Assembly (NCBI RefSeq): GCF_032854445.1
Contig: NC_088298.1
Coordinates: 10,775,504 to 10,839,503, forward strand
DNA: 64,000 bases
Reading direction: 5' to 3'
Source: Liolophura sinensis
Taxonomy: Eukaryota; Mollusca; Polyplacophora; Chitonida; Chitonidae
Shown: piece after piece, positions 10,964 to 23,400 of the stretch
How positions within the stretch are numbered: the stretch's first letter is position 1
Layout: the number at the start of each line of letters is the position of its first letter
Made by a program: the position numbers and the translations under genes
Notes under the pieces: generated by a model
Seen by the model: only the letters and a program-made list of their open reading frames with translations
Databases searched by the model: none
Told to the model about the DNA's origin: nothing

Positions 10964-11469
10964 GATTGTGCAAGTATTTCCCGATGCGTTCTCTCTCACT
11001 ATACATACACAGCCCATACGGATGTTCTTAACAAGCAAACAACTCGTTTATTAAGACAGTTTTTCGAACGTGAGAGAGGACATATGGTTAAACACCTGTC
11101 TAGATGAATACACTTTATATGACGTATATAATGATAAAAGTTTTAATATCTTCTCATCTGTATATATACAGATATAGATTTTTCTCTTCAGATGTTTCTG
11201 TCTTAAAATCCATTATTTTCCACTTAGGAAGAGGGTTGTTTTCTTCTTGCTCGTCATTTCTCTTTTACCGTAAATAATAGCTTTATTTATTTACTTCTTG
11301 TTATTTATTTATTTCTTGATTTTTTAAAAATTGAAATCGGCATTTTACCTCAAACTATTTAACTGGAATCGTTACCTTTGCTATGCAACTTGAAATTTGC
11401 TAAAAAAAAACACAAAAAAAAACGAGAAATATATATAGATCGAAATGTTGATCGCCGACGCTTGAATAA
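10964..11469. other. AT-rich spacer, no gene seen
   Basis: Upstream flank of the candidate minus-strand peptide gene. A minus-strand TTAATAAAC lies near 11,050. It is otherwise AT-rich with A and T runs. Confidence 0.4.
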
Positions 11470-12262
11470 AACTCCGTTGCTTTACGTTAGAACATGACAG
11501 TGAGGGAATGATAACTTTTATGATCATTTATATGTCTAATTAAATGTCTATCTCCGTTGCTTTACGTTAGAACATGACAGTGAGGGAATGATAACTTTTA
11601 TGGTCATTTATATGTCTAATTAAATGTTTATCTCCGTTGCTTTACGTTAGAACATGACAGTGAGGGAATGATAACTTTTATGGTCATTTATATGTCTAAT
11701 TAAATGTCTATCTCCGTTGCTTTGCGTAGAACATGACAATGAGGGAATGATAACGTATATGGCCATTTATATGTCTAAAATATATGTCTAACTCCGTTGC
11801 TTTACGTTAGAACATGACAGTGAGGGAATGATAACTTTTATGGTCATTTATATGTCTAATTAAATGTTTATCTCCGTTGCTTTGCGTTAGAACATGACAA
11901 TGAGGGAATGATAACGTATATGGCCATTTATATGTCTAAAATATATGTCTAACTCCGTTGCTTTGCGCAGAACATGACAATGAGGGAATGATAACGTATA
12001 TGGCCATTTATATGTCTAAAATATATGTCTAACTCCGTTGCTTTGCGCAGAACATGACAATGAGGGAATGATAACGTATATGGCCATTTATATGTCTAAA
12101 ATATATGTCTTACTCCGTTGCTTTGCGCAGAACATGACAATGAGGGAATGACAACTTATATGGTCATTTATACGTCTAATTATATGTCTAACTCCGTTGT
12201 TTTACGTAGAACATGACAGTGAGGGAATGATAACTTACATGGCCATTTATATGTCTAATTAT
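11470..12262. repeat. 80-bp minisatellite, about 10 copies
   Basis: Unit starts 'ctccgttgctttacgttag' and includes 'aacatgacagtgagggaatg' and 'atttatatgtctaatt'. Starts at 11,472, 11,552, 11,632 and 11,712 show the 80-bp period. Two sub-types (ttacgttag with aacttttatgg; ttgcgcag with aacgtatatgg) are grouped along the array. Confidence 0.95.
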
Positions 12263-12896
12263 ATGTCTAATTAGGGAGCAATAATAATGCATCAATAGAT
12301 TTTTATATCAGAAAAGTTTCCCTTACAGGTCGCCTGATCGAATCATGCAATCCGCTCGTGCAGTTGTGTTTAAGCTGAGGTCTGGACATTTGTCAGGTTT
12401 AAGGCGTGGTTTACAAATTTAACTTTTACATCTTCCTTATGTCACAAAGCTGTCAACACATTTAGGACCTAAGAAATAAAAAATAAAAAAAATAAAAAAA
12501 ATTTAAAAAAACCAGGGGCTGCGGACCCCGGGTCGGGTACAGGGAAAATTCCTGGTGAATGGGGTCTTGGGGGACAAAACCCCCATGCAGGAGAAAATGG
12601 TTTTGGGTATTTTTAACTGTATTTTGGAAGCTTTTGCTGGCAAGTTTTGTCGTTATACCTGACAAAATCATAAAATAATATTATGAAACATCTTGGTGTA
12701 AGAAAACAACGTGAGAGTTAATATTCCTACATGACTGATGAAGAACGTGATTTTTTGATTAAAAAATGTGAGAGTTGACATCCGACTTCCCAGTTGAAGG
12801 CCTATATATGAAGTAGGTTATGTCTATAAGTGGCATCTTCTTGAGTATAACGCCAAGAATGCACCATGGTTGGACCAAGATTTCAAACCCGTTCAT
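12263..12896. other. Spacer, no gene seen
   Basis: AT-rich DNA with a poly-A/T run near 12,475-12,510 next to a GC-richer block. No supported exon. Confidence 0.4.
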
Positions 12897-13148
12897 GTAG
12901 GTGAGCCGACAATAGGCCTACAGGTGAGCCGACACTAGGCCTACAGGTGAGTCGACAATAGGCCTACAGGTGAGCCGACAATAGACCTATAGGTGAGCCG
13001 ACCATAGGCCTACAGGTGAGCTGACAATAGGCCTACAGGTGAGCCGACACTAGACCTACAGGTGAGTCGACAATAGGCCTACATGTGAGCCAACAATAGG
13101 CCTATAGGTGAGCCGACCATGGGCCTACAGGTGAGCTGACAATAGGCC
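12897..13148. repeat. 23-bp minisatellite, about 11 copies
   Basis: Unit 'aggcctacaggtgagccgac' plus 'aat'. Each copy contains CTACAG|GTGAG, matching acceptor and donor consensus at the same point. Confidence 0.93.
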
Positions 13149-13283
13149 GAGTGCAACGTTTGCCTTGAACAATGAACGAATAAAAATCAACTATTAAACT
13201 TTCAAAATAGCATTTTCAGTGACTCAGAGGTTTGAGTGAGTTGCAAGGATATTTAATCCGAGTTTGCTCTGGCGATAGTTTTG

Positions 13284-13389
13284 GCAAAATGTTGTTCGGT
13301 CATTAATGGTGCCCAACAAACTGAACGCTTTCATATGGAGCGCTCTCTAACGATGGTTTGGGGCCATCAATGACCCAGCAAAATTTTGC
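13284..13389. repeat. Inverted-repeat hairpin
   Basis: The arm beginning 'gcaaaatgttgttcggtcat' (13,284-13,320) pairs with the reverse complement of 13,352-13,389 (...gacccagcaaaattttgc) at roughly three quarters of positions, around a loop of about 30 bp. It looks like a foldback element. Confidence 0.55.
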
Positions 13390-13930
13390 TAAACCTAACG
13401 TAAGAACAATTTCGGAATAAGGAATATTTAGCCGCATACATGGTGTATTTTTCGCGACAGAGGGTTTCCCTTGGCATACGTGATAATTAACACACAATGG
13501 AGAATGTTACACAAGTAAATTTTTACGACTGATGCAGAAAAATCAGTTGTGAGAGCTTCACTCTGGGTATAGGGCGCTACACAGGAAGGATACTGGTGCT
13601 CACTAGGCTACATTGTTTTGTTTTATGTTGCATAAAATTCAACACATGCCTTTGTGTATTCTTTGCTTTTAACGCTGGCCTACCATGTAGACAAGTCAGG
13701 TCCACAGACTTCTCTGTCTTAGTTTTTAATTTTTCAGTCAGTGAAACATTTCGGGGAGCAAACATATTCTTTCTCTCTTTTTTTCAAATTTTATTTCGCA
13801 TAAATCATAAATTAATTTCATCAGTTCTACGAAAATCAATTCTCATTTTCCAGACTATAGCCTAACATTTTATTTTAGGACACAAATTATACAAAACACA
13901 TAACATGGACGCGCCACAACACAACCAAAC
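13390..13930. other. Upstream flank of the gasdermin gene
   Basis: AT-rich sequence without a convincing exon. It becomes GC-richer with CpGs from about 13,905 as the promoter is approached. Confidence 0.4.
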
Positions 13931-14081
13931 ACGTCGCGCCACAACGGGTCACGTGACAATCGCTTTGACGCGGAAGTGTGACCTTTCTCTTTTACAGAAC
14001 ATTAATTATTGGCTCGATAATTTGAAGATTTCGCTGTGAAATCGTCACTTTCTGAGGTGGATTCGCGCATAACAGGTGGAA
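13905..14081 (+). promoter_or_regulatory. Gasdermin promoter / 5' UTR region
   Basis: CpG-containing, TATA-less stretch directly upstream of the gasdermin start codon. It carries the perfect palindrome GTCACGTGAC at 13,948-13,957, an E-box of the form bound by USF and MITF/TFE factors. An ETS-type CGGAAGTG lies at 13,971-13,978. A pyrimidine run (cctttctctttt) near 13,982 could hold the transcription start. The transcription start itself is inferred only. Confidence 0.5.
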
Positions 14082-14494
14082 ATGTTTTCCACGGCTGTGA
14101 GTCACTTCGTAAAAGCGGTGGGAAAGGACAGTTTTATTCCTGTTCCTTCCCTCGATGTCGCCGACAATGTGAAGCTTTTGCAGGTTGTCGTCAAGAAGAA
14201 CCGCTACTGGTTTTGGCAGAAGCCGTCTTATTTACCCACAGATTTTAGTTTAAACGACCTTCTTAAGGACAATGGCAATGTCTCTCTGCCTGCCAAGGGT
14301 GAATTGTTGGTCGGCGACTATAACCCTTCATACAGCATCTCTGTCAACGGGAAATTTGGTGCTGCACTTTGCAAGGAACTTATCCATGTTGAAGTTGATG
14401 CTGACGACGAAGTGAAGCTAGACGTGAATTTCGGAGATGTGGATAAATACGAAGTTAATAATATCCCGAAATTGCTCAAGGAGTTGGAATCAGT
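14082..14494 (+). CDS. GSDME: Gasdermin exon 1
   Basis: Encodes residues 1-137 and two bases of codon 138. The donor GTTAGT at 14,495 was chosen over nearby GTs because only it restores phase with exon 2. It carries the conserved helix-1 and KKNRYWFWQKP block of the pore-forming domain. Confidence 0.9.
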
Positions 14495-17400
14495 GTTAGT
14501 GTTTCAAAGTGAACTATAGCAGAAATCTGTTAACAAGTTAGGCATACTAACAAACTTCGGACTATAGTAAAAGTAAAACTGGTGGAGTTTTCGACATGTT
14601 ATCATTATTTTATGCCTATCACATCAGTGTCCTTGTTTTCCCACATCGTTATTTATTATTTTATGGAGATTAAAAGAGTCACAAAAGGAGACATTGTCAT
14701 AAAGTAATGTTACTAAAAATGTCATTAATTTTCCAAAATACTGGGACGGGAAACAAGGCATCTATGACCTTAGATGACAAGTTGTGGACTGTAAGTAAAG
14801 TTGGGTGTTCAAATGTAGCTCCTCATTTGGTTGAATTTGTACATTGAAGGTTCAGTCAGTTACCTGCCTAAGTTCCTCCATACAGAAGGGAGTTTGACAT
14901 TTTTGTAATGGATAGTTTTTTATAATGGATATTTTTCATAATGGACAGTTATTTTGTTAATTATATTAATTTATTTTACTATAATTTATGAATAGTGTGA
15001 ACACAGAAATATCAAACTATTTATTATCATGACCACTGATAAATAAGTGAAGACAGGGTTCGTACAGATCAGGGAAAATCTGGAATATCAGGGAAAATAG
15101 AAGATGTAAAAAGTCAAACACATAAAGAAATAATTTAAAGTTCATGATTGAAAGAGTTAAATATAGCACGTTTATATTATCATCTAACCATGCAGTTTGT
15201 CTGCAATGAAGAAAATGAGAAATTGAAGTTTGAAAAAAAAAAAAAGGGATAGAGATTTAACTTTTACTGACCTGCACAAGGCATCACTATAGGAAAAGTA
15301 TGAATTTTGAGGCATTAAAGCTGTGTTATTATGTAGCATCAGATCTGTTCAATGGGGTAAGGCCGTGCTAGTGTCACCTCAGTAAATGGTGCTTTTACAT
15401 CAATCTGATGATGGGCTGTGGTTGCCACCGATCTCTGCTTAGCTTCCTTCACTCATAATCCTAGCTTCAGTTGTCATTTTGTGCTGGGCAAATATCCTTG
15501 AACATGTGTCCTTAAACTCAAGAAATACAAAGAAATGCTTTGATAAATATTGAAAGATGTGTTAAGTAAATAATCTTTAACAAGTTCCTTAAGACTAGTG
15601 AAATAAATCAGTCATACAAAGAAATGCTTTGGTGTGTATATCAGATAAGTTAAGTATAACCACTGATAAGTTACAATGATTAATGTGGTGACTGTTTTAA
15701 AGTTTTTGTTGTGTTTAAACGTAAATTGTAGTTATAAATAAAAAAAGTACTTTTTGCCATCTTCTTTTGATGATTCTTCCTTAAAAATCAAACAATTCTG
15801 GGTAATATTCCTTATTTCTTCAGTGGTTTTAATTAGTGAAATATTAGTTATCTGATGTAAAACATTGCCTGTTTATTACTTCTAATTGTTGTGTTTTTTT
15901 ATTTTATTTTATTTTTGGGTTTTCAGGCATTTAGATTTGAACCATCCATATGTGAAACAGGTTCAGAAGAATTCGTACAAGACCCTGTGTCTGATTGTTG
16001 GCGTGGCCAAACTGACAAAAGATTCAGAACTCCACAGTGAACTGAAGCTGGACAATGGAGCAGAAGCCAACATGGCTGTAAGATCTTAATTTCCTGAATG
16101 TTACTACTTTGTTTTAATATAAGTTTTCCAACTGTTAAGGATATATAATGGAGTTTAAACCCTGGGTGTGAAATTTTAAGTATCAGCGGCAGAATTAGGT
16201 AGCTCATGCGAATCATTTCATTTGCAGACAAGGCTGATGTGGTGACGATAAAATGACGCATTGTGGAAGGAAAATGACTGTGCAGAGCTTGTCATGCTTA
16301 TCCATGCTCAGTATTTCAGCTGTGATTTTATTTATGTATCTGTGTGAGCATGGCTCTTAGATAATGCCTGCATAAATGAAACTGACTATAGCTGTCACAT
16401 GGAGACTCACAGACTACTGCAGTAGGGCAGGTCTGGGCTTGATTACAAATGCAATGTACACCCTCCTCAGAATATAAGTTGTTGGAACTGAAATCATTTT
16501 ATTGTTAGTGTATAACAATGGCCAGCAACTCTGACATGTGTAAGTCAACATTTGAACACATTTGGTGGTGGAAAGGGAGAATCACGGATGATGTAGGCAC
16601 ATTTTTTTCAGTCTGTTTTTCCGTATCTTTTCCTCTTTTCGGTGTAGCTTTCACAAATCCATGTTTGGACTTCACTTCAGTAAAACTAGGAAAACATTAA
16701 TGTAAAAGGTGCAAGTTCAAAACCAGACTTTTTTAACTGCACTGACTAAGACCTTTTGTCTTCCACATCATTATGTGGTAGAGCCTCCGCTTCGGGGTCA
16801 ATCCTGGGTCGGGTCTTTTTTTGAGATCTTAAAAGAGGAAGTTGTAACTTCCTTGTTTGGAGTTCAGCATTAATTGGATAGTGCAATGACTGGTTGACTC
16901 CTATCAGTATAGGTATAATGGCTCAGGCGTTGCTGGTAACTTGCCCCCGGTAAATACGACGTTAAACCAAAAGCATTCACTCACTCATGTCACATCATTT
17001 TGTGCATATTTCTACTTCACATGTGGGAAAGTTTCACTGTAACTTGCCAAAGGCCGGTTGTTTTATACCTCGAACATGAAACAAACTCTCTCTGTATAAT
17101 CAAATATATAAATACAGTAAAATGAATTAACTGCTGCACAAATACCAGTATGATGTTTTCACTGAATCACTTTCCGTTTCACTTTAGTACTCCTGAACAT
17201 TACAGTACATTACAGTGTATGTGAAACACTTTAGCCTGTTTGTGTTTGGTTGTGAAGCTGAAGCCATATCTACATTAATCTTATGCTTTGGTCAGAATCA
17301 AGGGCTTGACCTATATCATAAAATACAAATTTTCATTAGCATAAATATTTATGGATAAAAAGTTATATACATAGGTTTCTAGATATACTATTTTTAAAAT

Positions 17401-20400
17401 TTGCTGGATTTTCGAGTTTTAACTGTTGGTTTTTTCTTATCTGAATTTAAACATGTCCGAACATTTTTGTTTTGTTTTTGATGTTCTCACTACCATAACC
17501 AAAACCTGAACCGCCTCGTGTTTTCACCTTGTTTTCGCCACGATATTGGTAAAATATTACCGATGTGGCGTTAAGCCATAATCAGTCATTCATTCATTCA
17601 GAATCAAGGGCCACTTTCTGGAATTTCTTCTTTACGCTCTTCACATGTGAATTATTGCCATTGTTTGATCCCAAAACTGCTGAACAGTGGGGCATTTTTT
17701 TCATCGTATTTTATGTACTTCATTCTTCATGTCATATGTATTAATTTTATTGTAGTTGAAATTATATCAACTGTTTAATTATAAGTACACAGCAAGCTCA
17801 TCAGACCATTATTCCAGCCACTGCGTCTATATCATAAGCCACATTTGCAATCCACACTGCACGAAATGACACTCGCCACAATAGAGCAGCCGTGGTCAAA
17901 TTAGCACCCAGTCACGGACTGTGGGCTTTGAAGTCTGAGGCTGCAGCTGCACTCCACAGACAATACTCCACAGACTAGGTTAAAGCATAGACTGTCAAGT
18001 GAAAATTAGCACCCAGTTTCTATACACGGAGAGATTTCGTGACATTTGGACTAAAATAAAATGGTGGCCATCTGAAATGCAAATGTGGCTTAATCTATCT
18101 GAATGTACATGCATGCGATTCAAATCAGATCAAATCAGTTCTAACAATACATATTCTGTTTCTGACCTGAACACACTTGACATTGTTTTTGCAGATGGCT
18201 TCAGGGAGGGCCCGACTTTCTGTGGACGATGATAAAACCAAGAAGTTCACAATCCCCAAGGGAACGGCGATAGCATACAACGTGTGCGAGCTGATGATCA
18301 GCAGGTCAGGAGAGATACAGCTTGTGGTGGTGGAAGGGCTCCATGGGGGATTTGGGGCGGAAGATGATGTGGACTCCCCTCGGAACCCCGTACTGCCAGC
18401 AACAGGTAATTTCAAGTTTGCTCTCTGATTTGAGATGCCCAGTTAAAAAGAAACTTATCGTGGTAATTTTGGAGTATCACATGAGTGTCAAATTGAATCA
18501 CTTAAAACACAAGAATAACCTTGTTTTTCAGCTTCAGTTTAGGTTTCAACAATTCATCAAACCCCTGTTAGTCTCAAGTGTTAAAATGTATTACAGAAAT
18601 ATTTGGCCCACACTTGTTCGGGTGCTATAAGAAACACACCTGACAATGTGGGTCACAGGTTCAAATCCACCCCATGCTAGTTTACCTTCAGTTTTAGATC
18701 AGGAGATTTTGTCAGGCTGACGGACAGTATTTCACTCTGGATGCTCCTGGTTATGATTTGTAGTTTTAGATTCTCCCACTCTTGCTGCTTATGAGACCTC
18801 CTGTGACAATAAGCAGATTAAGCAGATAATAAGATTATGATGACAACAACCAATATTGCCATTTGTACAGCAAAACACTCAGCGATGATCACTTGTCTTC
18901 CACCAATAATGTGAGCATATCCGTTGTAACCTGCAAAAAAGTTCATCATTTATTTGCAAAATGTTCATGCGTTTGCACAGGCGCTTCGTTTTTCTCCACC
19001 AGTAAAACTGTTCACCGTCATATAAGTGGAAAATTCTTCAAAATATTAAACAGGAATCAAATTAAAATATACTAGTATAAACAAATCAAGTATATAATTA
19101 TGCACAAATTAAGTCAGTTAATTACAAGGCGAAATGCAGGAATCCATTTCTTGTATTAAATAAACTCTTTCTGTTTATTTGTAGATGAATCCTCAGTGCT
19201 TTTATTCAAAGGAATTCTCTCGATGTCCAAAGAAGAGCGTCAAACTTTCACTGACAATATCCTGGAGATCTTAGCTACTCCTCGGCTCATAGAACCCATC
19301 TTGATGCAGGTCTGCTTAAAGTGTATTTTATTATTTTAAGTTCTATAAATTTAGACAGTTTGAAACCAGAATGCCTCATTTCATATTTTTCCTTCTTTAA
19401 ACTTTTCCTGGGAATTCCTGGGAAAGCATAGAACCTATCCTCTTCCAGGTCTGCCTTAAGTGGCATTTCTTTATATACTCAGTTTTATAAATGTAGACAG
19501 ATTTCGAAATTTTGGTGTCTCTTTTTTTCGATCCTTCCTCCCTCTTTTCATGGGAATATTTGAAGTTCGGTGCTCATTAGGTAGAACCTGTCTTGGTGCA
19601 GATCTGCCTAAAATGTGATTTATTATACTCCGTTTTTATAGACAGAATTCAAAACTGGGGTTTCTCATTTTGTGCGTTTTCAGGACATTTCCTTCTCCCA
19701 TAAACCTGTTAATGTCAAGTAAAACAACTGAATTGTTCTTGGGGACAGTTTTTAACACAATCATTCAAATAAATAAATAAAGGAATAAAGAAAAGCTATG
19801 ACACCATATGAATTAAAAAATGTGATCATATTTTGGTATGTCATTATTTTTCTTGCAGTTGAAAGCTGCTTATCGAACGGTGAACCATGTTCGAAACTCA
19901 CGCTGTGATATAAGCATAAATAGTCTGCGAAGGTCAATTGTCTCCAAGAAGGACACTTGGAAAGAAGTTCTGGCGACAGCTGGATTCGAATTTAAGGTAA
20001 GGTGGATTATCATATTTGGTGGTTCAATACCCAGTCTAGTCTACAATTTTTTAGTGAGTTATTTCTGCAATGCAACAAACTTTTATATCAGATAATTGAC
20101 AACAGTTTTAATAATGCTGTATATGAATGTCTTGATCACACATTGCAGACGTAATATAAGCTGATGAGATCTTACGTTCAGATGCAGTTACGGTTGTATC
20201 CACCTTGTTTTTCAAACAATGGTTGTTATTGTTTCCAACATGCTGTATTTGGTAACTCCTGCTGTCAACAGTTTTCTCAGCCTTTTATCTGTTTACATTG
20301 TTTCCCTCAGATTGTATGGTTTCCTGGAAGCTTTTCACAATTTCCTTGAAGCTTTTCACGGTTTCTTTTTAACTTTTCATTTTCCCTTGAGCTTTCCACA

Positions 20401-23400
20401 ATTTTTCTCCAGCTTTTCTTGTCCCCTCCACCCCCACCCACTAACTTTGTCATGGTTTCCCTCATCGCCCCCTCTAACTTGTTCTTGGTTTTACCCTAAC
20501 TTTTTCTTGATTTCCCCTAGTCTCCCCTAACTTTTTCTTGGTTTCCCCCAGTCTCCCCCCCAACCTTTTCTTGGTTTCCCTCAGTTTCCCCCAACCTTTT
20601 TCTTAGTTTTCCTCAGTCTCCGTCTAACTTTTCTTGGTTTCCCCAAGTCTCCTCCAACCTTTTCTTGGTTTCCCTCAGTTTCCCCGCTTACTTTTTCTTG
20701 ATTTCCCTCAGGATTTTCATAGTTTCACTCAAGGATTTAGCACAATTTACATCAAGCTTTTTTTGGTTTCCCTCAAGCATTTCACAGTTGTCCTCAAGAT
20801 GTGCACAGTTTACCACAAGCTTTCAAGAGTTTCTTCCACCAGTTAATCTCATCTTTATCATTCATATATGGCATTCACCATTCGAATAAACAAATATGAT
20901 TCTATTTCAAGGATGACGAAAAAGTATCTTACCCCACCGAGAATGATGAGAAACTGGAATCATGTCGAGGGTTGTTTAAAGCCCTGATAGAACTGGATGA
21001 CGATGAAATCGCAGCATTAAGGAGATGTAATGCTAGTCTGGCCACACCTCTGGATAATTTGGTGAGCAGTTTGTGTAAATCTCTGTTATACCTATGATCT
21101 GTCCTACATTGCTAAGATTGATCTATCCTACATTGTGAAGAATGATCTATGCTACGTTGCTGAGAATGATCTATGCTACATTGTTGAGAAAGATCTATGC
21201 TACATTGCTGAGAATGATCTATCGTACATTGTGGAGAATGATCTATCGTACATTGCTAAGAATGATCTATCGTACATTGCTGAGAATGATCTATCCAACA
21301 TTGTTGAGAATGATCTATCGTACATTGCTGAGAATGATGTATCCTACATTGTTGAGAATGATCTATCCTACATTGCTAAGAATGATCTATCCTCCATTGT
21401 TGAGAATGATTCTATCCTACATTGTTGAGAATCAATCTGTCCTACATTGCTAAGAATGATCTATGCTACATTGTTGAGAAAGATCTATGCTACATTGCTG
21501 AGAATGATCTATCCTACATTGCTGAGAATGATCTATCCTACATTGTTGAGAATGATATATCCTACATTGCTAAGAATGATCTATCCAACATTGCTAAGAA
21601 TGATCTATCCTACATTGCTAAGAATGATATATCCTACATTGTTGAGAATCAATCTATCCTACATTGCTAAGAATGATCTGTCCTACATTGTTGAGAATGA
21701 TATATCCTACATTGCTAAGAATGATCTATCCAACATTGTTGAGAATGATCTATCCTACATTGCTGAGAAAGATCTATCCTACATTGCTAAGAATGATCTA
21801 TCCAACATTGTTGAGAATGATCTATCCTACATTGCTAAGAATGATCTATCCAACATTGCTAAGAATGATCTATCCTACATTGCTAAGAATGATATATCCT
21901 ACATTGTTGAGAATCAATCTATCCTACATTGCTAAGAATGATCTGTCCTACATTGCTAAGAATGATCTATCCTACATTGGTAAGAATGATCTATCCAACA
22001 TTGCAAAGAGTGATCTGTCCTACATTGCTGAGAATGATCTATCGTATATTGCTAAGAATGATCTATCCTACATTGCTAAGAATGATCTATCCAACATTGT
22101 TGAGAATGATCTATCGTACATTGCTGAGAATGATGTATCCTACATTGTTGAGAATGATCTATCCTACATTGCTAAGAATGATCTATCCTCCATTGTTGAG
22201 AATGATTCTATCCTACATTGTTGAGAATCAATCTGTCCTACATTGCTAAGAATGATCTATGCTACATTGTTGAGAAAGATCTATGCTACATTGCTGAGAA
22301 TGATCTATCCTACATTGCTGAGAATGATCTATCCTACATTGTTGAGAATGATATATCCTACATTGCTAAGAATGATCTATCCAACATTGCTAAGAATGAT
22401 CTATCCTACATTGCTAAGAATGATATATCCTACATTGTTGAGAATCAATCTATCCTACATTGCTAAGAATGATCTGTCCTACATTGCTAAGAATGATCTA
22501 TCCTACATTGCTAAGAATGATATATCCTACATTGTTGAGAATCAATCTATCCTACATTGCTAAGAATGATCTGTCCTACATTGTTGAGAATGATATATCC
22601 TACATTGCTAAGAATGATCTATCCAACATTGTTGAGAATGATCTATCCTACATTGCTGAGAATGATCTATCCTACATTGCTAAGAATGATCTATCCAACA
22701 TTGTTGAGAATGATCTATCCTACATTGCTAAGAATGATCTATCCAACATTGCTAAGAATGATCTATCGTACATTGCTAAGAATGATATATCCTACATTGT
22801 TGAGAATCAATCTATCCTACATTGCTAAGAATGATCTGTCCTACATTGCTAAGAATGATCTATCCTACATTGCTAAGAATGATCTATCCAACATTGCAAA
22901 GAGTGATCTGTCCTACAGTGTTGAAAATCGATCTATCCTACATTGCTAAGAATGATCTATCCTACATTGCTAAGAATGATCTATCCTACATTGTTGAGAA
23001 TGATCTGTCCTACATTGCTAAGAATGATCTATCCTACATTGCTGAGAATGATCTATCGTACATTGCTAAGAATGATCTATCCTACATTATTGAGAATGAT
23101 CTATCCTACACTGTTGAGAATGATCTATTCTACATTGGTAAGAATGATCTGTCCTACATTGTTGAGAATGATGTATCCTACATTGCTGAGAATGATCTAT
23201 CCAACATTGCTGAGAATGATCTATCCTACATTGTTGAGAATGATATATCCTACATTGTTGAGATTGATCTGTCCTGCATTTCTAAGAATGATCTATCCTA
23301 CATTGTTGAGAATGATCTATCGTACATTGTGGAGAATGATCTATCCTACATTGCTAAGAAAGATCTAGCCTACATTGCTAAGAGTGATCTACCCTACATT

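Noticed and set aside
14076-14081. GTG start two codons upstream of the ATG
   Set aside because: Non-ATG starts are rare in animals and the ATG at 14,082 matches family members.
14036-14248. Alternative start or frame for gasdermin
   Set aside because: Different frame from the conserved domain. The ATG at 14,082 aligns with the family N terminus.
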